This document shows positions 48,519 to 56,945 of a stretch of DNA of 64,000 bases, piece after piece. Each line of letters begins with the position of its first letter. Within the stretch, counting starts at the first letter, position 1. Below the pieces are notes generated by a model. It did not search any database and was not told the origin of the DNA. It worked only from the letters and a program-made list of their open reading frames with translations. Made by a program: the position numbers and the translations under genes. This stretch comes from CAXBGS01 sp963975425 (GTDB taxonomy: Bacteria; Planctomycetota; Planctomycetia; Pirellulales; Pirellulaceae): NCBI GenBank assembly GCA_963975425.1, contig CAXBGS010000003.1, forward strand, positions 496,001 through 560,000, written 5' to 3'.

Positions 48519-51500
48519 ATCGACGGACGCTTGTTTGGGTGACGAACAGCTGCAGAGACTGGCCGATGACGTACTGCTTCCGCCTGAGATCTCAGACATC
48601 GAATGGCACGTGAGCCAGTGCAGCCGATGCCGTGAACTGCTGGAATCTCGATCCATCGACCAAACTTGGCAACGCGAATTCGTGACCGTCTTGCATCGTG
48701 AAAGCGATGAAGTCTTCGAACAAGACGCGATCGATGATCGCCCCGATGATGAGGAGCTGAACGGTACGATTTTGAACTTACTCGGCCCCACCGACGACCC
48801 GCAAATGCTCGGTCGTATCGCCGACTATGAAGTGGTCGGGGTGATTGGTCGTGGCGGCATGGGCGTCGTGTTCAAGGCGTTCGATGGAGCCTTGAACCGG
48901 TATGTCGCGATCAAAATGCTGTTGCCACACCTCGCCGCATCCGGCGCCGCAAGAAAAAGATTCGAGCGTGAGGGACAAGCGGCTGCGGCAGTGGTGGACG
49001 ATCACGTATTACCGATTTTTGCCGTATCACAGTGGCAGGGGATTCCCTATTTGGTCACGCAGTATTTGCGTGGTGGCACGCTTCAAAAACGCATTTACGA
49101 ATCGGGGCCGCTAGATTTGCGAGAGGTTCTGCGAATCGGCTTGCAAACCTCGCGTGGCTTAGCCGCCGCTCATGCGCAAGGCCTGGTTCATCGGGATGTC
49201 AAACCGGCGAACATCTTGCTGGACGGATCGGTGGACCGAACAATGCTGACCGATTTCGGATTGGCGCGGGCGGTCGACGATGCCAGCATCACTCGCACGG
49301 GAATGATTACCGGCACGCCACAGTACATGTCTCCCGAACAAGCCCGTGGCAAATCGGTTGACGCCCGATCCGATTTGTTCGGACTCGGGTGCGTCCTGTA
49401 CGCCATGTGCACCGGTCGCCCGCCGTTTCGTGCCGACAGCAGCTATGCCATCCTGCGATTGATCACCGACGAGGAGCCATGCCCGATCCGGGAAATCAAT
49501 CCCGAGATTCCAGAATGGCTGGCGTCAATCATCGGCAAACTCATGTCCAAGCATCCCGAGGATCGATACGCGTCGGCCGATGAAGTGGCAGATGTCTTGG
49601 AAAGTTATCTAGCACATGTGCAGCAACCAACGGCACACCCGATCCCCGCGTCACACGTTGCGGTGACACAGTCAGACCGATCAAGGCACTATCCGCCGAT
49701 CATACGATGGGCCATCGCCGCCGCATTTGCGTTCTCGCTCGTCGTTGCCGGCGTACTCATCGTGCTGGAACTCAACAAGGGCACGCTCACGATTGAGTCC
49801 GAAGCGGACAACGTTCCGATCCGAATCATCCAAGGCGACGAGGTTGTCGAGAAGTTGACGGTATCGCAGTCCGGAACATCCACGCGCGTTGCATCGGGCG
49901 ATTACGTGGTTGAAATCGAAGGTGAAGTCTCGGGAATTTCAGTGGTCGACGGTGTCGTTTCACTCCGGCGCGGTGCTACCGAGACCGTCAGAATCGCAAC
50001 GAACACTCGGCAGGAACCGCCCGGCAACGATCAATCCTTGTCTGAAAAAGAGACCGCAAGCGTTGAGGCAAGTTCCGAACCACCGGTCCAAACAATCGAC
50101 TCGGACGATGACGGGCACGCTCGGCCCGACGATCCGCTGTCGTCATTGATCGCGCGTCTACGTGAGCAGAAAAATCTTGTGGGACTCGGCGCGATGGTGA
50201 TGGTGGATCGCGAACTGAAGTCCGTCGCGACTTCCGGCGAACGAAAGGTCGGCAGCGGGGTCCCTCTTCAAACCGACGATCTTTGGCATCTGGGCGGGAT
50301 CACCAAGTCGATCACCGCCACAATGATTGCCCGACTGGTCGAATCGAAACAGATGCAGTGGACCGACACCGTTGGAAAGGTCTTTCCCGATCCCAACGTT
50401 CATCCAGACTGGAAACCGGTCACGCTTGAGCAACTGCTTACCGACTGCGCGGGGGCCCCGGCAAATTTCCCCAGTAACGTATGGCTGCAGCGCCCCAAGG
50501 TTGGCCCCGAGTCCTCACAAGCACGACGTGACGCGGTGTTGGATGTGATGGCGGACAAACCCTCACGTCGGCCCGGCGAAAAGTTTGAATACTCGAATGT
50601 CGGCATTGCGATGGCCGCGGCGATGGCCGAGGAGGTGACCGGCATGACATGGGAAAACCTCGTCAGACGAGAAGTGTTCGAACCTCTGAACCTTGTGACC
50701 GCAGGATTCGGCCCGCCGAAGAGTAGCGACATAACGTTGGCTCAACCGCGGGGCCATCTCACCAAATTCGGCGGGAAATTCGCGATGGACGACGATGTCG
50801 ACAATACGCCGATCATGGGACCATCGGGCTCTGTTCACATGACACTTCATGAACTGTGTCTCTATGCGACCGAACACGTTTTTGGTGATCTTGGCGAAGG
50901 CAAACTGCTGAGCGCAGACACGTATAAAAAGCTGCACACCCCCATGTGCGAGCCCTATGCATTTGGCTTGATCAAGAACGCCCCCAGCCCGCAAGTCCCT
51001 TACACCATGTACTGGCACAACGGGTCCAACACGATGTGGTACGCCTTGGTCGCGTTCATTCCGCAGACAAAGACCGTCATCGCGGTCACGTCGAATGATG
51101 GCGACATCGACGCGGCCGAATCGGCCGCATGGAAAATCCTGGCAGACAACGCGGTGCCAATCGAAGTTCGGCCGAGCAGCAGCTTTGCAAAAAAGTCTCC
51201 GTTTACGGCCATACGATGGCAAACGGTTGAACCGGAGGTCAGGCTTGGCGAAGAGTGGTTCAAACTTAAGTCCATCAACGGACTTTCAACCGCTGAGATC
51301 ACGTCGTTCAGTCGCCGAATCTACGGAGACCTCTGGAAAAAGCGATTCGCAGAGGACCTGATCGAACTTCTGAGCCGCATGGGGCATCCGCCCAAGGACA
51401 CGGTAGCGTTGGTCGTTGAATCACTCGATTCGGGCGCAACTTCTGTGCGAGAGAACGTCCCGATGACGGAAGCGAATCGACGAGCTATTTGGACCGCGGC

Positions 51501-51519
51501 CCGAGATCGCGATGAGTAA
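48508..51519 (+). CDS. Transmembrane Ser/Thr kinase with anti-sigma-like zinc motif and pseudo-beta-lactamase domain
   Basis: A 1003-residue multidomain protein. Residues 30-45 hold HVSQCSRC (H34, C38, C41), the H-x3-C-x2-C pattern of zinc-binding anti-sigma domains. Residues 107-368 are a Hanks-type kinase with GRGGMG (114-119), K136, HRDVKPAN (D230), DFG (249-251), a GTPQYMSPEQ activation segment and RSDLFGLG. One membrane helix spans about 401-421. Residues 422-500 are a beta-rich domain, 500-545 a polar linker. Residues 545-885 match class C beta-lactamase/penicillin-binding folds, but the SxxK nucleophile is Gly (G597-I-T-K600) while YSN (695-697) and HNG (837-839) remain. Residues 888-1003 are another conserved-looking domain. 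Topology puts kinase inside and the enzyme-like domain outside. Likely a sensor kinase for a cell-wall or beta-lactam-like ligand. Confidence 0.88.
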   Translation: MTIESTDACLGDEQLQRLADDVLLPPEISDIEWHVSQCSRCRELLESRSIDQTWQREFVTVLHRESDEVFEQDAIDDRPDDEELNGTILNLLGPTDDPQMLGRIADYEVVGVIGRGGMGVVFKAFDGALNRYVAIKMLLPHLAASGAARKRFEREGQAAAAVVDDHVLPIFAVSQWQGIPYLVTQYLRGGTLQKRIYESGPLDLREVLRIGLQTSRGLAAAHAQGLVHRDVKPANILLDGSVDRTMLTDFGLARAVDDASITRTGMITGTPQYMSPEQARGKSVDARSDLFGLGCVLYAMCTGRPPFRADSSYAILRLITDEEPCPIREINPEIPEWLASIIGKLMSKHPEDRYASADEVADVLESYLAHVQQPTAHPIPASHVAVTQSDRSRHYPPIIRWAIAAAFAFSLVVAGVLIVLELNKGTLTIESEADNVPIRIIQGDEVVEKLTVSQSGTSTRVASGDYVVEIEGEVSGISVVDGVVSLRRGATETVRIATNTRQEPPGNDQSLSEKETASVEASSEPPVQTIDSDDDGHARPDDPLSSLIARLREQKNLVGLGAMVMVDRELKSVATSGERKVGSGVPLQTDDLWHLGGITKSITATMIARLVESKQMQWTDTVGKVFPDPNVHPDWKPVTLEQLLTDCAGAPANFPSNVWLQRPKVGPESSQARRDAVLDVMADKPSRRPGEKFEYSNVGIAMAAAMAEEVTGMTWENLVRREVFEPLNLVTAGFGPPKSSDITLAQPRGHLTKFGGKFAMDDDVDNTPIMGPSGSVHMTLHELCLYATEHVFGDLGEGKLLSADTYKKLHTPMCEPYAFGLIKNAPSPQVPYTMYWHNGSNTMWYALVAFIPQTKTVIAVTSNDGDIDAAESAAWKILADNAVPIEVRPSSSFAKKSPFTAIRWQTVEPEVRLGEEWFKLKSINGLSTAEITSFSRRIYGDLWKKRFAEDLIELLSRMGHPPKDTVALVVESLDSGATSVRENVPMTEANRRAIWTAARDRDE

Positions 51520-51657
51520 ATACCCATATGCAATCTGGCCATGTCGAGACGACTGCCGGCGCACGATGAAAACGTCAACACAGTGACTGATAGCGATATC
51601 ACACCGATAGCGAAAACCGATTGAGCCAACAGCCGTTTAACATTGAGAGAATCCGCC

Positions 51658-52878
51658 ATGTCCAGACTCGATCATCCAATCGTCACCCCGCCGGCGGCTG
51701 CCACACGTCGTTCGACCGCCATGCTGCGTTTAGCTTTTTGTATCGGCCTTGCAGCGGGAGCACTTAGCGCACCGCTCACACTGACCGCGAACGCCCAAGG
51801 AAATCCGTCTGCATCTCTTTCCGCCAAACTTGCAGAGATTTGCCGTAAGCATGATGTCCCGGCACTAGCCGCCGCGGTCGTCAACACAGACGGGTTAGTT
51901 CAATCGGAGTGCTTTGGCAGCCGAAAACGGGGAACATCGGACAAGATCGATTTGTCGGATCGCTTTCCGATCGGGTCGTGCACCAAGTCAATGACAGCCA
52001 CGTTGGCGGCGGTCTTGGTCGAAGCTGAAAAGATCGATTGGAATTCGAGCATTGGAGATGTTTGGCCGAAAGCTTCCGCGGCCGATATCCATCCCCGATT
52101 ACGCAATGTAACTCTCGATGAACTTTTGTCGCACCAGAGCGGTTTGCCCAGTGATATCTCGGGACAAGCATGGGCGAGCTTTTTCAGAGAACAGCAGGCT
52201 CCTGTGCTGGAGCGCAGACGAATGCTCAAGCTTGTGCTGTCCAAACCACCCACACAGCCGCAAGGAAAATGCGTCTATTCGAATCTTGGCTATGTGGTCG
52301 CCGCCGCAATGCTGGAAACCCGAGCCCGACAGTCGTACGAATCACTGGTCAAACAGCACATTCTAGACCCTCTGGAAATGCATTCGGCCGACTTTCGCTC
52401 GATGCCATCGGCAACGCGAATGCGGCCGCCGATGCTGTGGGGCCACCATGCGGTGAGCGGCGAACCGGTGGACCCGCGATTGGTGGGCGCTGAAAACCCA
52501 ACGGTCTATGCCCCTTGTGGAACGATGCACCTGTCGATCGAAGACTATGCCAAGTACGCGCGGTGGCATTTGGCGGGGCAACCCTCGCCGGTGTTGCAAT
52601 CGCAGAGTGCGTTTGATCACCTCCACGAACCACAAGTGGACTACACCCTTCCCGGCACCAAGTATGCGTGTGGTTGGATTTGCGTCCCGACGGCACTAGG
52701 CCCTGCGCTCAACCACGGCGGTTCCAATACGAATTCGTACGCGTTGATCTGGGTCCTGCCCAAATCAAACTTTGCCGCGGTCGTTTGCACCAACACCGGG
52801 CAACCGCAAGCGTTCCCCGCATGCGACGAAGTGATGCAACACCTGATGATGTCGCATGCGGCCGCCGGAACTCCGTGA
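51658..52878 (+). CDS. Secreted serine hydrolase, class C beta-lactamase/DD-peptidase-like
   Basis: A 406-residue exported serine hydrolase. ATG 51658 is chosen (GAGAG 11 bases upstream); the frame also opens at 51643. A signal peptide lies at residues about 20-47 (MLRLAFCIGLAAGALSAPLTL, ending ANAQG). All three active-site motifs are present: S107-C-T-K110 (PIGSCTKSMTATLAAV), Y207-S-N209 (KCVYSNLGYVVAAAM) and H353-G-G355 (LNHGGSNTNSYALIWVLP). This fold covers class C beta-lactamases, DD-peptidases and esterases, and the sequence does not decide which. It shares motif contexts (KSxTAT, YSN, GSNT) with the C-terminal domain of the kinase 139 bp upstream, so they are paralogous and probably in one operon. 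Confidence 0.88.
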   Translation: MSRLDHPIVTPPAAATRRSTAMLRLAFCIGLAAGALSAPLTLTANAQGNPSASLSAKLAEICRKHDVPALAAAVVNTDGLVQSECFGSRKRGTSDKIDLSDRFPIGSCTKSMTATLAAVLVEAEKIDWNSSIGDVWPKASAADIHPRLRNVTLDELLSHQSGLPSDISGQAWASFFREQQAPVLERRRMLKLVLSKPPTQPQGKCVYSNLGYVVAAAMLETRARQSYESLVKQHILDPLEMHSADFRSMPSATRMRPPMLWGHHAVSGEPVDPRLVGAENPTVYAPCGTMHLSIEDYAKYARWHLAGQPSPVLQSQSAFDHLHEPQVDYTLPGTKYACGWICVPTALGPALNHGGSNTNSYALIWVLPKSNFAAVVCTNTGQPQAFPACDEVMQHLMMSHAAAGTP

Positions 52879-52934
52879 TGCAGAGTCCCGTGATACAGAG
52901 TCCCGTGATACAGAGTCCCGTGATACAGAGTCCT
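52875..52934. repeat. Four tandem copies of a 15-bp unit over a stop codon
   Basis: GTGATACAGAGTCCC at 52875, 52890, 52905 and 52920 (one substitution each in the first and last). The serine hydrolase TGA is in the first copy. The rest of the 52879-53272 gap up to gltA has no gene I can support. Confidence 0.93.
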
Positions 52935-53272
52935 GCGACAGGGAGCCGGTCGCCCTCGTGACCGGTTGACGACGCCGCCCAAGACCACAGCCCCTTAGCC
53001 CTGGGACCTCGTCCCGATCATGCATGCGATCCGACAAGTAAGGGCCTGACCCGCAAGGACGGTAATCGCGCATCGTTAATTTTCGGTGCTGGGGACCGCC
53101 ACCACAGACCGGTAAGGCGCAGACCGTCTGCGAAAGCAGGCATGGCAGATATCTTTGCATTTTCGACCAGTGCCTCGCCGGCAACTTTGCATGGCTCCCG
53201 GGCTACTCGGCATCAGTTTGCGCGGCTACACTTTAGCGAGCCTTACTCGCACGTGTAAAACCGGAACTTCTG

Positions 53273-54589
53273 ATGAGTGACACTGCCAACTTGGACGTAC
53301 AAGAAACGGACACCGTGCGACTGATGTACGGTGACAAAGAATTAATCCTGCCAGTGGTGGAGGGGTCCGAAGGCGAACGGGCGATCGACATCAGCCGACT
53401 GCGAGCCGATACGGGGCTGATCACCCTGGATGAAGGATTCGTGAACACCGGCAGCACTCGCAGCGCAATCACCTTCCTGAACGGCGAAGAGGGCATCCTT
53501 CGGTATCGCGGTTACCCGATCGAGCAACTCGCGGCCAATTGCGACTTTATCGAAACCGCGTTCTTGCTGATCTATGGCGAACTGCCGACGGCGTCTCAAG
53601 CGGACGAATTCAGGGCCGGCATTCGTGATCATACGATGATTCACGAAGACATGCGGTCGTTCTACAACGGCTTTCCTCGCGACGCGCACCCGATGGCGAT
53701 CCTAAGCAGTGTGGTTGGGGCCCTGTCGACGTTCTATCAAGACTCGATGGACTTGAACGACCCCGATCAGGTCGAGGTGTCGATCTATCGGCTGCTCGCA
53801 AAACTGCCGACGATTGCGGCATACAGTTACAAGAAATCAATCGGCCAGCCGTTCATGTATCCCAGTAACGACCTCAGTTACTGCGAAAACTTCTTGCACA
53901 TGATGTTTGCAACTCCGGCCCATGAACACATGGTCGATCCGGATTTCGCCGAAGCCCTGAACCTGCTGTTGATCGTTCACGCCGACCATGAGCAGAACTG
54001 CAGCACATCGACCGTGCGAATGGTCGGCAGCAGCAACGCCAACATCTTCGCCTCGATCTCGGCCGGCATTGGCGCATTGTGGGGGCCACTGCATGGCGGT
54101 GCCAATGAGGCCTGCGTCAACATGCTGGAGAAAATTGCGGCCGATGGCGGCAACGTTAAGAAGTACGTCGACATGGCCAAGGACAAAGAGAACGGGTTCC
54201 GCTTGATGGGATTCGGCCACCGTGTCTACAAGAACTTCGATCCTCGCGCGAAAATCATCCGAGCCAGCTGTGACAAGTTGTTGGCGAAACTGGATTTAAA
54301 GGATCCGCTGTTCGACGTCGCACAGGAACTGCAGGATGTGGCGTTAAAAGACGAATACTTTATCGAACGCAAACTGTATCCGAACGTCGACTTTTATTCC
54401 GGCGTGATCTATCGCGCCCTCGGCATTCCCGTGCAAATGTTTACGGTGCTGTTTGCCATCGGTCGATTGCCAGGTTGGATTGCGCACTGGCGAGAAATGC
54501 ACGCGAATCCCGGCAAGCGAATCAATCGCCCGCGTCAGGTTTACACCGGCCAAACCGAACGCGACTTCCTGCCCGTCGACAAACGATGA
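53273..54589 (+). CDS. gltA: Citrate synthase
   Basis: A 438-residue citrate synthase of the TCA cycle. Catalytic regions: LLLIVHADHEQNCSTSTVRMVGSS, ALWGPLHGGANEACV (His), MGFGHRVYKNFDPRA (His/Arg) and a late VDFYSGVIYRALGI with Asp. The N-terminal small beta domain (MYGDKELILPVVEGSEGERAIDISRLRADTGLITLDEGFVNT) marks the type II, hexameric-like bacterial form that NADH usually inhibits. ATG 53273 is preceded by a CGGAA motif 9 bases upstream. Its stop overlaps the next gene by ATGA, implying cotranslation with a sugar-acid dehydratase, an unusual partner. Confidence 0.97.
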   Translation: MSDTANLDVQETDTVRLMYGDKELILPVVEGSEGERAIDISRLRADTGLITLDEGFVNTGSTRSAITFLNGEEGILRYRGYPIEQLAANCDFIETAFLLIYGELPTASQADEFRAGIRDHTMIHEDMRSFYNGFPRDAHPMAILSSVVGALSTFYQDSMDLNDPDQVEVSIYRLLAKLPTIAAYSYKKSIGQPFMYPSNDLSYCENFLHMMFATPAHEHMVDPDFAEALNLLLIVHADHEQNCSTSTVRMVGSSNANIFASISAGIGALWGPLHGGANEACVNMLEKIAADGGNVKKYVDMAKDKENGFRLMGFGHRVYKNFDPRAKIIRASCDKLLAKLDLKDPLFDVAQELQDVALKDEYFIERKLYPNVDFYSGVIYRALGIPVQMFTVLFAIGRLPGWIAHWREMHANPGKRINRPRQVYTGQTERDFLPVDKR

Positions 54590-56604
54590 TCCGCTATTTC
54601 GCAGCATTAGCGGACCCGACCTCACTGAAAACCAAGGCCGACGGCCCCAGCGGAAAACTGCCGCTGAGTGACGAAATCCTGCGTCACTGGAGCAGTGGTG
54701 ACATTTTCGGTTTGACGCAAAGCGTCGGCATGGGATTTGACCCGAGACGTGTTTTGGGCGATCAGTATCTGATCCTCAGCACCCAAGGCGGCGTGCGCAA
54801 TCCCGATGGCACCCCCGTCGCACTTGGATACCACACCGGACACTGGGAAGTCGGGTTGCTGGTCCAGGCGGCTGCTGAACAAATCACGCAGCATGACGGC
54901 GTCCCCTTTGCTGCATTTGTCAGCGACCCTTGCGATGGTCGCAGCCAAGGCACACGCGGTATGTTCGATTCGTTGCCGTACCGCAACGACGCGGCGATTG
55001 TGATGCGTCGGCTCATCCGTTCGTTGCCTCGGCGCAAAGGCGTGATCGGCGTTGCGACCTGCGACAAAGGATTGCCCGCAATGATGATGGCGCTGGCGGG
55101 CTGTGGCGATCTTGCCAATGTGCTGGTCCCAGGCGGGGTCACCTTGCCGCCGACGGTGGGCGAAGACGCCGGAAAAGTTCAAACAATCGGTGCACGCTAC
55201 AGTCGCGGCGAAATGAGCCTCGAAGAAGCCTCGCTGGAAGGCTGTCGAGCTTGTGGAACCCCTGGCGGAGGATGCCAATTCTTGGGCACCGCCGCGACCA
55301 GCCAAGTCGTTGCCGAGGCACTGGGGATGACCGTGCCCCATGCGGCATTGGCGCCCAGCGGCCAACCGATTTGGATGCAAATCGCACGCGACTCGGCCGA
55401 AACGTCGCGGCAAATGCACGCCAGCGGCGTGTCGACGGCCGACATCCTGACGCCCGACGCGATTTACAATGCCATGCTGATCCACGCCGCGGTCGGTGGC
55501 AGCACAAACCTGCTGTTGCATATCCCCGCCGTCGCTGCCGCCGCCGGACTTGACCGACCGACGGCTGATGATTTTCGGTACATCAATTCGCTGGTCCCAC
55601 GCTTTGTCGATTGCCTGCCCAACGGTCCCGTGGGCCATCCGACAATTCGAGTGTTCTTGGCTGGCGGTGTCCCAGAGGTCGCATGGCACCTGCGAGAACT
55701 TGGCTTGCTTCGCTGCGAGGCGAAAACGGTTTCTGGAATGACTTGGAACGAGTTGCTGGATCAATGGCACACCAGTGACCGACGCGCCGTGTGCCGTGAA
55801 CGTTTACAACAGGCCGATGGAATTGACCCCGATGAAGTCATCGTGCCACCGTCGGTCGCCAAACAGCGCGGGTTCACCAGCACGGTTTGCTTCCCAGGCG
55901 GAAATCTTTGCCCCGAAGGCTCTGTGATCAAAGCAACGTCCATCGATCCGGACGTGATCGATGACGATGGCGTTTATCGCAAACGAGGCACGGCGAGAGT
56001 CTTCACCAGCGAACAAGCTGCGATCGCCGCGATCAAAGGTCAATCCGAAAACGAAATCGAATCCGATAACGTGATCGTGCTGATCGGCCGTGGCCCCCTA
56101 GGCTGTGGCATGGAAGAAACGTATCAAATCACTTCGGCACTAAAATACCTCTCATTCGGCAAGCACGTTGCCCTGGTTACCGATGCCAGATTCTCCGGCG
56201 TCAGTACCGGTGCATGCATCGGCCACGTTGGCCCCGAAGCACTTGCCGGCGGACCGATCGCTAAGGTTCGCGATGGCGATATCATCGAGATCGAAATTGA
56301 CCGCAACACGATGGACGGCCGCGTCGAACTAGTGCAAACGTTCGACGGTGAAAACGTTGACACGGCACTGGAGCACCGCGCGCCGCATCCGGACTTGGCG
56401 GTCGAAAGTCACATGCCGGACGATTCGCGACTATGGGCGGCACTGCAACAGTGCGGCGGTGGTGCCTGGGGTGGTTGCGTGTACGACGTCGACGAAATCC
56501 TTGCGACTTTGAAAGCGGGACAAGCGGTGCGTCAATCGCAAGCTGTCGATCGGGCGAGCACACAGAGAACGTCAAGCCCGTACCAAAGCCCGATCTCTCG
56601 TTGA
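54586..56604 (+). CDS. IlvD/Edd family dehydratase, YjhG/YagF (xylonate dehydratase) type
   Basis: A 672-residue Fe-S dihydroxy-acid/sugar-acid dehydratase. It most resembles the YjhG/YagF branch, which dehydrates D-xylonate to 2-keto-3-deoxy-xylonate, rather than IlvD or Edd: LSTQGGVRNPDGTPVALGYHTGHWEVGLLVQAAAE is nearly the branch consensus. Likely cluster cysteines are in SDPCDGRSQGT, GVATCDKGLPAMMMALAG and CRACGTPGGGCQFLGTAATSQVV; the C-terminal half has DARFSGVSTGACIGHVGPEALAGGPI. ATG 54586 overlaps the gltA stop (ATGA) and fits the family start; a longer frame within gltA is a shadow. Substrate is inferred from branch only. Confidence 0.88.
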   Translation: MIRYFAALADPTSLKTKADGPSGKLPLSDEILRHWSSGDIFGLTQSVGMGFDPRRVLGDQYLILSTQGGVRNPDGTPVALGYHTGHWEVGLLVQAAAEQITQHDGVPFAAFVSDPCDGRSQGTRGMFDSLPYRNDAAIVMRRLIRSLPRRKGVIGVATCDKGLPAMMMALAGCGDLANVLVPGGVTLPPTVGEDAGKVQTIGARYSRGEMSLEEASLEGCRACGTPGGGCQFLGTAATSQVVAEALGMTVPHAALAPSGQPIWMQIARDSAETSRQMHASGVSTADILTPDAIYNAMLIHAAVGGSTNLLLHIPAVAAAAGLDRPTADDFRYINSLVPRFVDCLPNGPVGHPTIRVFLAGGVPEVAWHLRELGLLRCEAKTVSGMTWNELLDQWHTSDRRAVCRERLQQADGIDPDEVIVPPSVAKQRGFTSTVCFPGGNLCPEGSVIKATSIDPDVIDDDGVYRKRGTARVFTSEQAAIAAIKGQSENEIESDNVIVLIGRGPLGCGMEETYQITSALKYLSFGKHVALVTDARFSGVSTGACIGHVGPEALAGGPIAKVRDGDIIEIEIDRNTMDGRVELVQTFDGENVDTALEHRAPHPDLAVESHMPDDSRLWAALQQCGGGAWGGCVYDVDEILATLKAGQAVRQSQAVDRASTQRTSSPYQSPISR

Positions 56605-56652
56605 GCTTCTGCCCTCTCGCTCAGCCTCCTGGCCTCTCGCTCAGCCTCCTGG
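56594..56652. repeat. 20-bp tandem repeat running over the dehydratase stop
   Basis: CCTCTCGCTCAGCCTCCTGG occurs exactly at 56613-56632 and 56633-56652. A degenerate 19-base copy (56594-56612) precedes and contains the dehydratase TGA. The remaining gap to 56945 has no gene I can support; it carries the fba promoter region. Confidence 0.88.
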
Positions 56653-56945
56653 CCCGAGCAGCTTGCTGACTTCGATGACGCCCTGACCCGAGCGAGGATT
56701 CATGCGTTTCGACGGATCATGCGAGCCGGCCGGTCATGAAAATCGTTTCAGCGATACGACAACGGGTCCAACGCGGCCGCCAATCAAGGTAAATCAGCGA
56801 AATCCTAAGGCCCGTCAACTCGGCGCCACGGGCTCTTACCGGACCGCAATGTTCCCACGAGGCCCCACTCACTTGCGATTTGACCGCAAGCCGCAATAAT
56901 CGTGGGTTCTGAAATTCATTTCCCTTACAGGCTTAGGATTCCGTT

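Noticed and set aside
54622..55770. 382-codon minus-strand ORF opposite the dehydratase
   Set aside because: Antisense to conserved dehydratase core; no recognisable motif.
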